DNA from: Ailanthus altissimus
Lineage: Eukaryota; Streptophyta; Magnoliopsida; Sapindales; Simaroubaceae
NCBI GenBank assembly: GCA_946807835.1
Contig: OX327699.1
Span: 560,501-624,500 of the forward strand
Length of the DNA stretch: 64,000 nucleotides
Reading direction: 5' to 3'
Part shown: one piece after another, positions 23,901 through 38,900 of the stretch
How the letters are laid out: every line of letters starts with the position of its first letter
Numbering within the stretch: the stretch's first letter is position 1
The notes under the pieces: generated by a model
Seen by the model: only the letters and a program-made list of their open reading frames with translations
Told to the model about the DNA's origin: nothing
Databases searched by the model: none
Made by a program: the position numbers and the translations under genes

Positions 23901-26900
23901 AAAGTAGGTTTTAGTCCTTTATAGAATTGGTATCTTAATTCAGGACATCTAACTCATAAGTTGAAATGTATCGTAAATTTAGGTTTTCCTATTTGCTTAA
24001 GGTTTTATTTTCTTTTCCACTATAGGTGCTTTGTAACCTACAAATACTTGTAAATTCTAGTGAGAAATATATTAAATTAAAATTATTTCTCAAAACTTGT
24101 GTTCATGGTATCAAAGCCAAGTTGAAAATTTGATTCTAAGCTTCTTTTGGGCTCAATACAATAGAGAAGCACTGACACGTCGCCGACAAAGAAGCATAAG
24201 CCTCATGCGCCGCCATCCAAGGTTGCCATTTCTTCTACCATTGACCTCAAAGGAAGCACTTCTACCAATCTATTGATCGGCTCCAAGAATGCCATAATCA
24301 AAGGTGCATTTTGGTCTCACACACCTATGTGAATCTTCAATTGTCGTGTTTCTCGATGAGTGAAGGTTCATCGTTGCTGCTATTTGAACCCCATGCCCAA
24401 ATCTATTAGTTTGAACAACCAGCTAGGTACCAGATTGATCACATGAAGCCCAATTTCACTTTACCAATTCTTTTGTAAAAGCTTAAAACTATCAGGTGCT
24501 CAATAAAATTAGCTAAAAGACTAATTTGTCAAAATCTCAAAGTTTTAAAGATCCCTTAATATTTTTCAAAGTCAAGTATTGCTTTTAAAACTAACTGCCC
24601 ATTGCTAATGAACGACAGAAGATATAAGAAAACTTAATTGGGTATTCATCAAAACAACTACCATGTCAAACATTGATTAAATAGGTAAAACTTTCTTCAA
24701 TGGTCTCAACTTCTGAAGTTTATCAGAGGAAAAGAAAACTTGGCTATTTGATAAGCTCAACAAAGGCACTTGAATAAGATGACCCAATATATTCAACTTG
24801 GGATTAAGAAAATTCCATGATTATATAATGGCTGGTGAACTTAATGGAGCCAAAAATTGGTCAGACATCTTATCCTAACAAAAAAGATTTATGGGATATT
24901 GTCATGGCAATATTCTAAATTACATAATTATGTACAAACTTTTAAGATTAAAAGTAAGGTTCAAGAAATGAAACAAGACAATCTTAATGTAACAAAGTAT
25001 TGTAACACCTTACAAGGCCTTTGGCAAGAATTTGGTTTATTTTATGAGCCTAAAATAGGGATGTCCTAGAGATAGTGCTCTATACAAGAAGATGTTGAAG
25101 AAGATCGCCTGTTTGAACTTCTAGTAAGTCTAAATAAAGAATTTGACAAAGTTCAAAGTTATATACTTAGAAAAAAAACCACTCCCATCCACTTATGTAG
25201 CTTTTTTAGCGGTTAAAAGAGAAGAAAGTTAAAGGAATGTTATAATGGGGAGTCCATTCGTACGTATTACAGAAAATTTATAATGGGGAGTCCATCCACA
25301 AATATTACTAAAAATTTAGCACTTATAGGTGCTACTATAGAAACTGCAGCCTCGAAAAGTAATCAAAAGAATTAGAAAAAAGTTGATGCAAAAGGGAAGA
25401 TGTGACTTGACTAACTCAAAAAACTATAAAACACTTGAGAGACTTGTTGGAAGACACATGAGAAGCCTCAAAACCAGAAGAACAATAAATTTTTTGACTA
25501 ATAATCATGAAATGCAAGTAGCTACAAAATCTATAATGAAACAAAGGGGAGTTGAAATGCCATTATTCAATAAGGAACAATTGTATAATTTCTCAAACCA
25601 ATCTCAACCCTCTCAAAATCCTACATCCTTTTTAGCCAAATAGGTAATTTTCTAAGTTCCTTAAATACCTCTTCTACTACTCACGTACCTTAGATCATTG
25701 ATTCAAGTGCAATAGATCATGTGCGAGTATTTTTCATCTTATACTCTGTCTCCTGGTAATTTAAATATTAAGTTTGTTGATGGCTTTTTGTCATTTGTAG
25801 CAGGAAAAGGATCAATTGTGGTTTTAAAAAAAAATTAAAATTAGATTTTATTTTTTATGTTCCAAAACTTTCATGCAATCTATTGTCTAAAGCTGGCTAA
25901 TCAGGTTCGCAATCACGCGCTCGTATCTAGTGATACGGAGAAGAGTCTCGCAGCGTACAAAGCTGTGAAATCCTAGCACGAGCAGTCGGACATAGCGTGG
26001 GTGTATCTCAACAAAGCGATGAAGCAGATGAAGAAATAGGCTGATAACAAGTGAAGGCATGTTGAGTTTAATGTGGGAGACTTGGTGATGGTAAAGATCT
26101 TTCCGATGAAACACAAGTCTAATTGCCCCTTTCATAAGGGTCTTGTTCGAAAGTATAGGGGGCCATTTTCTATTGCCAAGAGGGTTGGCAGTGTCTCGTA
26201 CAAGGTGAAGTCACCTTCGAGACTTCGTCTACATTCAATGTTTCACGTAAGTTGTCTAAAGTCATACCATGTGATGCAGAAGACACGGAGCTTGGACCAT
26301 AAACAAAGGCACCTATAGGAGTTTCCACATCTTAAGGCAATAAGGCAGAAATTTTCTCGATGTGAAGATGATGTGGAAGAACTACCCTCTGAGTTGTGAG
26401 TATTTTGTCAGGTGGAAAAGGTTGGCCGATAGTGAAGCAAGTTGGGAACTTAAGAATGCACTGTGGCAGTTCAAGAATAGGGTACGCGAGTTCCAGCAAA
26501 GACGCGACGACGACATCGTATGAATTTGGTAGGGGAGAATATCAAGCCCCATGTGCTCTTAAGTATTTCCTCGAGCACTTGGTGCACAACTACGGCTCCT
26601 AGAGGCTCTGGGCCCATGAAGTGGTACGTGGACCGGAATTTCTAGAAGACCCATTAATTGGAATAGAGATATGGCCAAGCCCATGACTTACAAGATAAAT
26701 TTATCTTTATATGATAAGTTTTATCCCTATCTAAATGAGATGGCATTTAGGAATATTCTTTAGCATCTTATTCTATCTTGTATATACACCGTTAGATCAT
26801 TTAAATCTTAACTATTGATAATATAAGGCTACTAGTATAAAAGGGGGTCAACTTCAGTTATATAAAGCATCCCATAGTTTGTAATCTCTTCAGTTATATA

Positions 26901-29900
26901 GAGCATTTTCTCAAACACTTAGTGTGCTTATCTTTCATTCTTTTCTTTGTATAATTTTTCTAGGCTGCTTAGCATGCAAAGCGCTAAGGCCGCACGATTC
27001 TCAAAAAAGAGTTCGTGACACTAGTTTTCCTTGTGAAATCAACTTCCTTTGTTGTTCAGTAATAAAAATCCGTTGTCTCAATGTGAAACCTGCCAGTTGT
27101 CTGAACATCATCATACTTATTTTCCTTCACAGTTTTATAAAAAATTTAAGCCTTTTTCCCTTTTACACAATGACATTTGAGGGCCTTCTCAAGTGACAAA
27201 TATTACAGGAACCAAGTGGTTTGTCACCTTTATTGATGATCACACGATAGTCTATTTGGTGTATCAGTTGAAAGAAAAATTTAAAACTAACAGTCTTTAA
27301 AAATTTTCATGCCATGGTCAAAACTCAATTCCATACTTAAATATAGGTTCTTAGAACAGAAATGGGAAAGAATATTTCAATTCTATTCTATGAGATTTTT
27401 TAGTAGAACAACGAATTATTAACTAGTCCTTTTGTGCTGATACTCCTAAACAATATGGTGTCGTTGAAAGAAAAAATAGGCACTCGTTACAAGTTGCTCA
27501 AGCTATCATGTTTACATCTAGGGCTTCTAAAGTTTTATAGGATGAAGTTGTCCCTACAAATTCTTACATAATTAATTCTATACCAACTAGAATCTACAAT
27601 TCTAAACACCTTTAAACATTCTTTCCAATATTTTATCCACACATCAAAATTTTCACCTCTCTTTCTCTTAAAATCTTTGGATGTCTAGGTTTTGTCCATA
27701 TACAAAAGCACAATAGGTCTAAACTTCATCCTAGACTGTTGAAGTGTATATTTTTAGAATTTTTTATCAATATGGATCTTACTTTCTTTAAACATCAACC
27801 TTACTTTCCAAAAACATTCTTCAAGAGGAGAACTATACAGAAGAGGAAGATCATTCTGAAAATTCCATTCCATTATCATTACCTATTCCTAAGCCTTGTC
27901 TTACTAGTCCCAATCTTGTTAGTTCGCCTTAATCTATTAAGCCATACAATGAAAAATCATCAACAAGGAAAGATAAACTATGCTGTGTTAGAGTCAACAA
28001 TTACGGTGTCGGTGTGCAGATTTTTCAGCCTATTATAACTGTGTATTACAGCTCATTTTCATCCATGTATTACAGCTATGTATTCACTGTAAATTAGGAT
28101 TTACGTTAGCTTCTTTTTCCTATAAATTAGTGTACATTTGTTAGATGAAAATCAATAAGATTTACTCATAATTTGACATGGTATCAGAACTATTTTAGCA
28201 TTTCTAAACTTGTGGCCTGCATTGCCACTTAAAATTTTCTAGGAAAAAGTTCTAGTTTTTTTCCTTTTCTGGGCTAAATTGCCATTTTCTTTTCTTCTTC
28301 TGGTATGTTGTTAAGGCCTACTTTGCTAATTTTTTTTCAGAACCAGTTTTCTTCTTTCAAAATAGTCTTCCCAAACTCAGCTAACATCATGTCTGAGGTG
28401 TCTGAGTCCACCAACCAGCAAGTTGATAATTAGACAGCAACATATGAAGTCATTAACACTGCAAGAGGAGAATTACAAAATATTCAACCAGGTTTACGTC
28501 TCAATGGAAAAACTATCTAAAGTGGTCTCAGTTCGTTCGAACCTCTTGAAAGGAAAGGGTAAGCTGAGTCACTTTCTTGAGACGGGACTAGAACCCACTG
28601 ATCCAAAGTTCATTGCATGGGATGAAGAAGACTAGATGGTGATGTCCTGTTGTGGAATTCAATGAAATGTCAGAAGTCAGCGATACTTGCATGTTTTTGA
28701 CAACAACATAGGAGATTTGAGAGTACTGTAGGCAGACCTATTCTAAAGTTCGAGATGCTGCACAAATCAATGAGATTAAGACAAAAATCTCATCTACCAA
28801 GCAAGGTAATCGCTCAGTCACTGAATATGCTCAGATTTTACAAAATCTATGACAAGAGTTAGACAGCGAAGATGCAACCTTTCTTAAATGTTTTATAGAA
28901 AAAGAAAGGATTTACACCTTTCTTGCTAGTTTGAAAGTTGAGTTTGATTCAGTCCGAGTGCAAATGTTAGGAAAGGAAGAAATTCCTTCACTCAATGAAA
29001 CAAATGTTGTAGTTCGTAGAGAAGATGGGCGAAGAGGAGTTATATTGGAGTCTCAATCGATAGACTTCAGCCTTAGTTACCAAAATTGTGAAATCAGATC
29101 AGCAACAATCATATACCTATTCCAGCAGAATAAGAGGAAATAATGGGCTGATAAAAGGACCTAAAGTAGATAATAAAAACTCCTTATGGTGTACCTACTA
29201 TAAGAAGCCGCGACACAGCCGAGAAAGGTGCTGGAAACTTCATAGTAAGTCCTTAAATACTCAAATACTTCTTGGACAACAAAGAATAATCAAGAAGGAA
29301 GGCAAGGACAAGCACATTTGTCCTCAACACAAAGTGAAAGAATTCTCCCAAAAACAATCTAAGTTTAACAGAGAAGAAATTGACAAGTTGAGATATTTTT
29401 TGGGGACATTAGAGAAACCTACGAATAATGCAGGTACTTGCTCCTTGATCTTTTCAGGTAATTATCAGCCTTTTGCACTTAATGTGTCAATCACAAAAGG
29501 AACTTGGGTAAGAGATTCTGGGGCACAAGAAAAGGTGAAACCTTTGAAAAAAAAAGCACATGAGAGCTTGTGAAATCACCAAAAGGAAAGAAACCTATGA
29601 GTTGTAATGTGTGTTTAAATTAAATATTAAGATAGATGGGACAATTAAGAGATACAAGCAAGACTTGTTGCAAAAGGATTCACACAAGACATACAGTATT
29701 GATTCCCAAGAGACATTTTCCAAATAGCAAAAATAAATAAATTCAAGTTTTATTCTCTCTTACAACTAATTTAGATTGGCCATTGTAACAACTGAATGTC
29801 AAAAATGCTTTCTTAAACAGAGAACTAGAAGAAAAGGTTTATATGTAACCACCTAAGTCCGAAAATGTATATGGGGCTGAGAAAGCCTACAAACAAAAAA

Positions 29901-32900
29901 TATCTCTATAAAGCCTAAAGCAGTCTCTTAGGGCTTAGTTTGATTGACCAACCAAGTGCATTCAAAGCCATGGATATTCTTAGAGTTGGGCAAATCTTAT
30001 TAATAAGAGATTATAATTATTATAGTATATATTGATGATATTATCCAGCAATAGATGATGTTGAATTAAAAAAAATTAAAGATTTGTCGGCTAAGGAATT
30101 TGAGGTTAAGGACCTTAGTTTTTTTGGGTATTTTGTGGGTATTGAGATTGTTAGGTCCAAAAAGAGGATTATTGTGTCATAGAGAAAGTACACTTTAGAT
30201 TTGCTAAATCAGTATGTTAGGGTGTAAACTGGTTGATACCTTTATTGACCAAATTACAAGATGATTGGAACAAAGACAACACCGCAATGGACAAAGGATG
30301 TTATTAAAGGTTAATGGGTAAATTGATCTATCTATCACATACTTGACTAGATATAGTTTTCGTAATAAGTGTAGTTGGTCAATTTATGCTTCTTTCAAAT
30401 GAATGCAATTTAAAAACTATGAACAGAATTATTAAATACCTTAAAAGAACTCTAAAAAAAAGAATTAATGTTTGGAAAACTAGGTCATATGCAAATTAAT
30501 GTTGATTGGGCTGGTTGTGAAAATAACAGAAGATCAACTTCTGGTTACTATACATTTTAGGAGAAAATTTAATACCTTGGAGAAGTAAGAAACAATTTGT
30601 AGGAGCAGTGCAGAAATTGAGTTTTGTGCTGCAGCACAAGGTATTATTGAACTTTTATATTTCAAGATAAAGAATTGAAGATTTCAAGTGGACATCCTAT
30701 AAAATTGTATTGTGATAATACGACAGTTATGAATATAGCTCATAATCTAGTACAACATGATAGGACCAAACATGTGGAGGTAGATCATCATTTCATCAAA
30801 GAAAAGTTAAAAGGTACCAACTGACGAGCAACTAACAGATATTCTTACTAAAGGTCTTCAAAAACAAGGTTTTGAGTCGCAAACTAGCAACTTAGGAATG
30901 TTAGGTATATTTGAACCAATTTGAGGAGTGTGGGAAAATACGTTTTAGTCTTATATACAACTGGTATTCTAATTTAGGACATCTAACTAACTAGAAGTTG
31001 TTTGTCTTGTAAATTTAGGATTCCCATTTTGTTTAAGGTTTACTTTCTTTTTCCATTACAGGTTACATTTGCAGCCTACAAATAATTGTAAAATTTAGTG
31101 AGAAATATATTGACTTCGAATTATTTTCTCAAACTTGTGTTCAGTCTAATTGTTGCAGCAGCTTTAGTGAGAGCACCGATGCCCTCAGAAATTATGTTGA
31201 TATTTTTTGGATATAGAAGTCTAGTTAAGCACATTCTTTCTTTATCCAGGATTTTAATCATACACATCTTTGAGAAGAATCTGAAAGTAAATTTTCAGCT
31301 TCTCTTTATCATAAAAAGAATTGATCTTTTGTTCTCCTAACAAACTTGCAACTTCATATCAAATAATCCTAGAAGCTTCTGTTTATACAAATCCTCATTA
31401 AATCACTACTTTATTTAGTATTAAATTAAATTTTCTTTTTGAGGAAATATTTGCATCATATATGCTTTGCAAAGAAATGCACACCCACACACATGTGCAC
31501 ATGCACACACACACCATGAGAGGAGAGACAGCGTAAGATGCATACCTTCAGTTTGATTTCCAAGTTATTCAAACTGTAAATACTCTCCTTCACAGCCAAA
31601 ACTTCTGATCTTACATTACTTGACCAGGCAGGAATTCTGTCCTGCATTGGTATGACTTCACCTTTCAAGTAAGGATCTGCCTGCGAGTTATAACCATAAA
31701 CAAAAAAACTAGAACACATAAGTGTTCAACCATGTGGCTGTCAAATAAGACACGGCAAAAACAAATTGTATTGTAAAGTTGGGGAAAAAAATAGAAAGTA
31801 AACAAAAAATGTAATGTCATGTTATAAAAAGATTCACACTATCTGCATTCATGTATTCACAAACATTTAATGATACCCTCCTTATCACATTATTTTCCTC
31901 TAGAGTCTGATCTGGGGGATTTAAGAAGTTAGAAAGATGGGGTGATGAAGCATTAGCCTTCATCCTACAATCGTAGCGTCTTCTTCAAGATCTGAATCAT
32001 AGTTTTCACTACATCCAATCAAGATGCAAAGCTTTCATCAATATTGAAGCTTAGGCTTCAAACAAAGACAGAAGCATTTTGTCTTCATCAACTCTAGGGA
32101 GGCTCAACAGAGGCATCAATCTTCAAAAAAGGAAAAACAGAAAATCTGCCAATTCACTCCACCAGTGACTCAAAGGAAAGTGCTGACGACAGATTTGATT
32201 TGTATGTATATTAGTCAACTTGTCAGGGTCAGGATCACATAGAATTACACTTTGATATATACTACGAAGCAAGCAACAATAAAGAACCTTAGTGGTATAA
32301 ATAGGAATCAAAAAGTCACAAAGCGTTTCCCAGAGTAAATACATGTTTAACCAAAAAACTAGATTTTGAGAGAGAAACACATCCAAAAATTGTTAGCTGA
32401 TGCAATCTTCTCTAACTACCACATTCACTTTTTTTATTCTGGTTAATTTTATATCTCTTGAATTCTTCATTGGTGTCTGGTTATTTTTCATCTTTTGAAT
32501 GATTTATTGGTTTGTATTCACATTAAAATATCCAAGCAAAACACAGCCAACTACATCTTAGATCAAATGGTGTCACTGCATCAAGTTCATTGCTAACAGA
32601 GAAGATTTAATTTATGATCTGGGCTCAAGTCATACAAACAAGCCGTTGACAACTATTGAACCTTTTCCCATAAGGGAGGAAAACATAAGGAAGAAAATTA
32701 TAGTTATCAGTTTTAGAAGATGAGAAGATAGATGAAAATCCCTATCTCACGTTTTACCCATTAGCCATTTTGGTTATTGCAGATGACTAGAACTGAACTT
32801 GTATGAAAGGAATGGCAGTATAGAGAGAAGAAAGAGGAAGATGAAAAAACCAATGAATCAGAAATTTCTCTCTAGGAGGAGCACCATTAAAGAAAATGTG

Positions 32901-35900
32901 TAAGACTGAGCATGGGTAGAATGGGTCAGTTTACATGAGTTGGAAATGACAAATTTCATATCTAGATTCAGATGGAGTTAAATCCCCTAAGAAGGGGAAG
33001 CCAGGGTCCAGAAGGATCACTAATAATCAGAATCAAGGAATTTTAAAAAAAAAAAAGTATCAGCCTTCATTTCCACTATGACTTAAAACATGGAAACCCT
33101 TATTGTAGAAGAAATTAGTTTTCCTTGTAATTAGTTTAGAATCAATGGTCTCTTAAATATCATAACCTTACAGTTAAGAGGGAATGATTGATAGTGACAT
33201 AAATATACTTAAACTCAAGGATTAACCATAGATATGAAGAGCTTATAATATCAACCAACTAATAATACTTCAAAAATATTGGCACCGTCTATCTATCCAC
33301 ATGGTTATAATTTGTTTACTTGCCATAGTCTTATAAAACGTGGCTTATTTTTATTGTTTAAAAATTTTAAGGACAATGCACAAGCATGATAGGAATGATG
33401 TGTGCTGTAGACTAGGGTAGATCTCTCTCTCTCTCTCTCTCTCTTTTAATTCAATTTTGTGTGTGCTTACATGCATATACTTTCTTTACTCACCTAACAC
33501 TCACTGATTTTTGTTTGGTTTACCTAAACAAGATCCACTAATCCTGGTTTATCCCTCTTCCTCTCTCTTTGCTTGGAAACAATGCACACATAAGGTGCAT
33601 TGAACTCGTAGCATATGAGATGCTCATACCTGTTAAAATATGATGTAACTATTGTTATAAGCTGCAAACACTTGAGAGACTTGTTGGAGGTTACATGAGA
33701 AGCTTCAAAACTGGATAACAATAAATTCCACAACAAGAACAGTCATGGAATGTAAGCTGCTGTAGAATCCACAATAAAACAAACGAAGCAAAGACACCTT
33801 TACTTAGTAAAGAACAATTCGAGCAATTGTACAGGTTTTTAAAGCAATTTTAAGCCTTTCAAAATCCTACATCCCCTTTAGCCTAAACAAGTATTTTCCC
33901 AAGTGCATTAACTACGTCTACCACTCAGGCACCTTGAATCATTAATTTAGGTGCAACTAACCACATGACAAGTGTTTCTCATTTGTTTTCATCTTACACT
34001 CCTCCCGGTGAAAATTAAGTTTGTTGATGGTTCTTTATCAATTTGTAATAAGAATAGAATCAATTTTTATCATCTTACACTGCTCCAAAACTTCTCTGCA
34101 ATTTTTTGTCTATCAACAAACTTACAAAGGTTTAAATTATATTGTGAAATTCTTTCCTTCATATTGTGAATTTCAAGATCTATGTTCAAGGAAGACAATT
34201 GCTAGTGCTAGAGAGGGTGATGGGCTAAAATATTTTAACAGCAATGCCGTCACAAGTGGACAAGCTCAAACAATAAATAGTATAACTTTTCTTTCTGTGA
34301 AAGATGAAATAATGTTATGGCATCGTAAATTAGGGCATGATTGTTTTCCTTACCAAAAAAACCTATTTCCTTTGTTATTTAAGAATAAAATCCTTCAGTA
34401 TTTCAATATGAAAATTTTCAGTTGTCTAAACATCCTTGTTTTATTTTCCTTCATAGTTATAAAAAGAATTTAAACCTTTCTCCCTTAGTGATAGTTGGAG
34501 CTTTTCCTGTGTGACAAATATTATAGAAACCAAGTGATTTGTCACCTTTATTGATGATCATATAAAGTTTGTTAGGTAAACTAAAAGTCTTAAAGAATTT
34601 TCATACAATAGTCAAGACTCAATTCTAAGCTCAAAGTACAAGCTCTTCGAACAAACACTAGAAAAGAATAATTCGATTCTATTCTTGAGAATTTTTGTTT
34701 GAGCAAGGAATTATTCATCAGTCTTGTATTGATACCCCTCAGAATGGTGTTGTTGAAAGAAAATAGACACTTGTTAGAAGTTTCCAATGCCATCATGTTT
34801 ACAACTAAGGTTCCTAAAAGTTTGTGGAGTGAAGCTATCGTTATAGCATTTTATTTGATTAATCATACGCAAACTAAAGTTCTTAAGTTCAAGTTTATCC
34901 TCACACCAAATGTTCACATTTCGTCCTTCTAAAGTCTTTAAATGTCTAGCTTTTGCCCACATTCATAACCACAATAGGTTTAACTTGATCCTAAAGTGTT
35001 GAAATGTATTTTTCTATATTACTTATCGACTCAAAAAGGATAAAAATGTTATGATCCTATTTCTAGAAAATTCTTTATTAGCATAAGTGTGAGTTTCTTA
35101 GAAAATCAATCCTACTTTACCAAAACACTCTTTAGGAGAAGAATTATGGTATGGAAGACCATTCTTGGAAAATTTCATTACTATTATCATTGTCTATTCT
35201 TAGTCCTTGTTCCACCCCTAAATCCTGTGAGTTCATTAGATACTGAATCTTTACCTCCATTTATTTTACCATACAATGACAAGTGAACGATAGGGGGAGT
35301 ACACTACTTAATAAACCTTAATCAACACTAGAGATGACAAAATAACCCCGCTAACCTGCTAGAACCCAACACTGTTGGAAATGATTTGGTAAGGCTCAAA
35401 GCAAGTTTGGTACATAAGATTAAAAACCGTAAAGGGTTTGGGACGGACGTGGGTTGGTTGAAATACCTGCGGATACCCATTTAAGGTATCCGTAGAAATT
35501 TTCTTGTTTTATTCTTAATTTTTAGTGTGCTTATCCAAATAAATTTTATCTTTTATTTTTGTTTCTTCAAATTGATATGATAACATTATTTCTCTTTTAA
35601 CATATCAATTAAGAATATTACTATTTTTTTTAAACCAAAATGAAGAAAGAGAAAGGTGTACATTTATGCTTCTATAGTAACTAGAGTTCTTCTTCCATAT
35701 GGTTAAGTGTTGTCTTTGTTGAATGGAATTCAACTCATTAATAGTTTTAATATAAAATATAGGCTCATTTGTTTTTCCCTTGTATCCATTTGGCATCTAT
35801 TAAATTGTGACAAAGAGATTTCCAGTGATCCAAAAGGAAAGATCTACTCTATTTTTATGGTAATTAAGGCTAGAAGTACCACAAAGGATAGAACTGCATA

Positions 35901-38900
35901 TAAGGAATAGATTGGTAGAGGCAGTGGTAGTTCACTCGTCGATGACAAATGACAAAGGAGAAACAAATCCAACTGAAACTCTAAAGGGCTCATTAGACTA
36001 AACTAGAGCTCCAATAAAGGTTATCCTAAAGTTGATCAACAAATCGATGAACTTTACGAGAAGTCGATGGTGTAAAACAGCCACTGTTGTTGGCGGCACG
36101 TGACACTGACAGTGGCAGCGGGTGTGGCACATGCTGGTTCGATGTCGGAGACAACAAAAAAAAAGGACTGGAACCTCAAACTCTAATGCCATGAACACAA
36201 GTTCGAGAGGAGATAATATTGTCTCAATTTTTCTCCCTGGGGTTACTTGTTATTAATAGGGATACAAATATAAATTATAATAGGAAAAGGAAAAGAAAGC
36301 TCAAGCAATTAGGAAATCTAAATTTAGAAGGTAAGCAACCATTAAATTAGAATACCAAATCTATCTAGGACAAAAACTTCTATTTTTCCATATAAAGAAA
36401 CTTCTTCCTCTAGTCCATTCTACTAAGCCAACTTCAAGGTTTCATCAATATTAAGAGGCTGAATTTTGATCGTAATAGAATGGAGTTTATTATTAGACAT
36501 TTTATGCTATTCCAAACAAAAATGTAACCAGTACCAATCAAAAAGCTTTTGACCTTAATGTCATAATTTAGTGCAAAAAATCATAATTATATCATGAGAT
36601 ATAGTTCATAGGTTAAAGGGTATAACCGAGTTGGTTTGGCCTCTTGCAAGGAAAAAAGAGGTCAAGGATCAATTTCTACTTACAACAACCTTAGAGGGGG
36701 AATATATTTTTATTTGTATTTGTGCATACAGTGGCAGTGGAATGAGGTGTGTGGAAACATTAATAATAATAAAAAATAAATAAATAAATAAGAGTTATAG
36801 TTTATAGAAAAATTTAGAATGTTGATAATAGAGGAAAACCTTGCAACCAAATTTTTAAACAATGTAAGATGACAGCCAATAGATAAACACAAAAATTTCA
36901 AGATATACATTGATAAATCAGTGACATAAATATATCCGACATGTGTGGCAATATATTAATCAAAAGCTGAGCAACTGGAAAATCAATTCAAATTTTATTC
37001 ACCTGAATAAATCTGATGATCTTGACACGACCAACTCCCCTTATAGAGACTAATGCTCCAACATCTAATCGCTCAACCTGCAAGTGCATAAATAAAGTTA
37101 GATCATAACATGCTTGTAACTTTAAGATCTGAAAGTGCTCAGTTTTTTAAAAACTTACATTATCTATAAGTACCAAACAACCATATCTGGCAGCAAATGA
37201 TGCTCCAGCAGCTGAATCACTAATAGCAATAGGATCCAACACAAAATGCACAAACAGCTTCTTCCTTAATAAAGACTGCATCATTCAGAGTGGCTATAGA
37301 AGAGTTAGACCTAGCTACTGTTCTTTTTTTTTTTTCCTTTTCCTTTTGATGGAAACAATAATAAAATTTGTTAAGAAAACCAAATATTTAGAAAACAAAT
37401 ATATAAGTAGGTATTATCTTCATCATGGTTACTAAATTACACTAGGAAACCAAATATTTAGAAAACATATATATATTATATGAAGATAATGAGATTCAAG
37501 TATACAACACCTTACAAAGATTAAGAAGTAACACAAGAAAGATATGCAGAATTCATAAATATAGGATGAAGAAAATACAACTTTTGGTTCTTTGCCCATT
37601 TGGAAGCAGGTTTCCCATATGCATGTAAGTACATCATTAACAAAATATATAATTAGGGGAAATGAATTTGATGAAGATCATCCATGTTACTTCCAAAATT
37701 ATGGTAATTCAGCTAATTCTTGTAATAAATGGCAGTTTAATATTTTTACAAACTTGACTCCTGGAGAACATCATCTTCCAATTTAAACTAGAACTCATGC
37801 TAAATTTTTTTTTAAAAAAAAAATGAGGTTCACCAGGAACTTGTAATAAAAACAGAGTCAGCAAAATAAGAGAGCAATCAACAATTTAAATCACAAACAA
37901 TCAGCATCCCTATCAAAGTGAAGAAGAAATAATTGTGAATTCCTTTGAAACAGAAAACCTAAAGTAATGCCCAAAGTCAAACTCTTACCCTTAACAACTG
38001 CTTGGCTTCTTACTTATTTCTAAATATTCTTTCTTTTGCAGCCCAATCAACTTATCTGAAAACAGCTATAACCAACCATACACCTACATAGTAGCCTGGT
38101 CTCTTTCCAGAAAATACAAGAGAGAATAGCCCATCATACCTTAGCAACTTGAAAAGCATTAACCACACTTCAAGGCATTGAGGCAATGAAGAAAAAGACG
38201 ATCTCTCCCCTTACCCCTTACATAACACAATAATGCAGCTAACTGCATATATTTGGATTATCCCTTAAGTCAAATAATAGTCTTAATCCTACCATAAGCA
38301 ATGATCCAGGCGAAAACATGAACCTTACAAAGGTAAGGTCGTCCTTGAAATTATCAGAGATGCTTCAAAGAACTAACAGTAGATAATTCACCAACCACTG
38401 AAAAGCAATTTACAAGAAAACAGCCCTAGTATATCTAGTAACTAGGCTCTAGTACCTCACTCGAAGAGTCCCAAAAAACATAATCAAATGAAGTGAATAT
38501 TAGATAAAGTTTGAGAATATCTCAATCATTCAAAATTGTGAAGATATTTAAAAATGATTTCAGCCAAGAAAATCAAAGTGAAAAATAAACAATTGATACA
38601 AAAGTGAACACAAAAACAACAGGATGTCACCTCCACTTCACTTATTTGTTCAATGCTGAGTTTGAGAGAAAAGCAGTAACCTTGAGTATAAAAAAAATGG
38701 TATCTCAAAACTAGAAATGCTTCACCCAATATCCAAACAAGATGATTTTTTTAAAAGCCCTCAATGGACAACAAAAAGTTAAAAAAAGAAAAAATCATAA
38801 AAGAGTAGATAATTTTCCTGAGAAGTGTAAGAGTTTTATAATATTTACACGACATTTTATTGACACCTCAATGTCGATGCACGTCATCTCTATGTATGTA

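Larger units (their letters stand above)
23888..31143 (+). mobile_element. Copia-A: Ty1/copia element in intron 5 with nested fragments
   Basis: 7.26 kb, antisense to the host gene. LTRs 23888-24104 and 30929-31143, about 215 bp each, end CTTGTGTTCA. Primer site at 24105 (TGGTATCAAAGCC), purine tract TTGAGGAG before the 3' LTR. Coding order: gag, protease start, [chromovirus fragment], integrase, [Copia-B fragment], reverse transcriptase, RNase H. All domains are heavily broken. I could not see matching target duplications; the outermost bases of the 5' LTR differ from the 3' LTR. Confidence 0.85.

Noticed and set aside
23883..31148. Target duplication of Copia-A
   Set aside because: TTAAT on the left and GTCTA on the right do not match; the 5' LTR end is diverged, so no claim is made.
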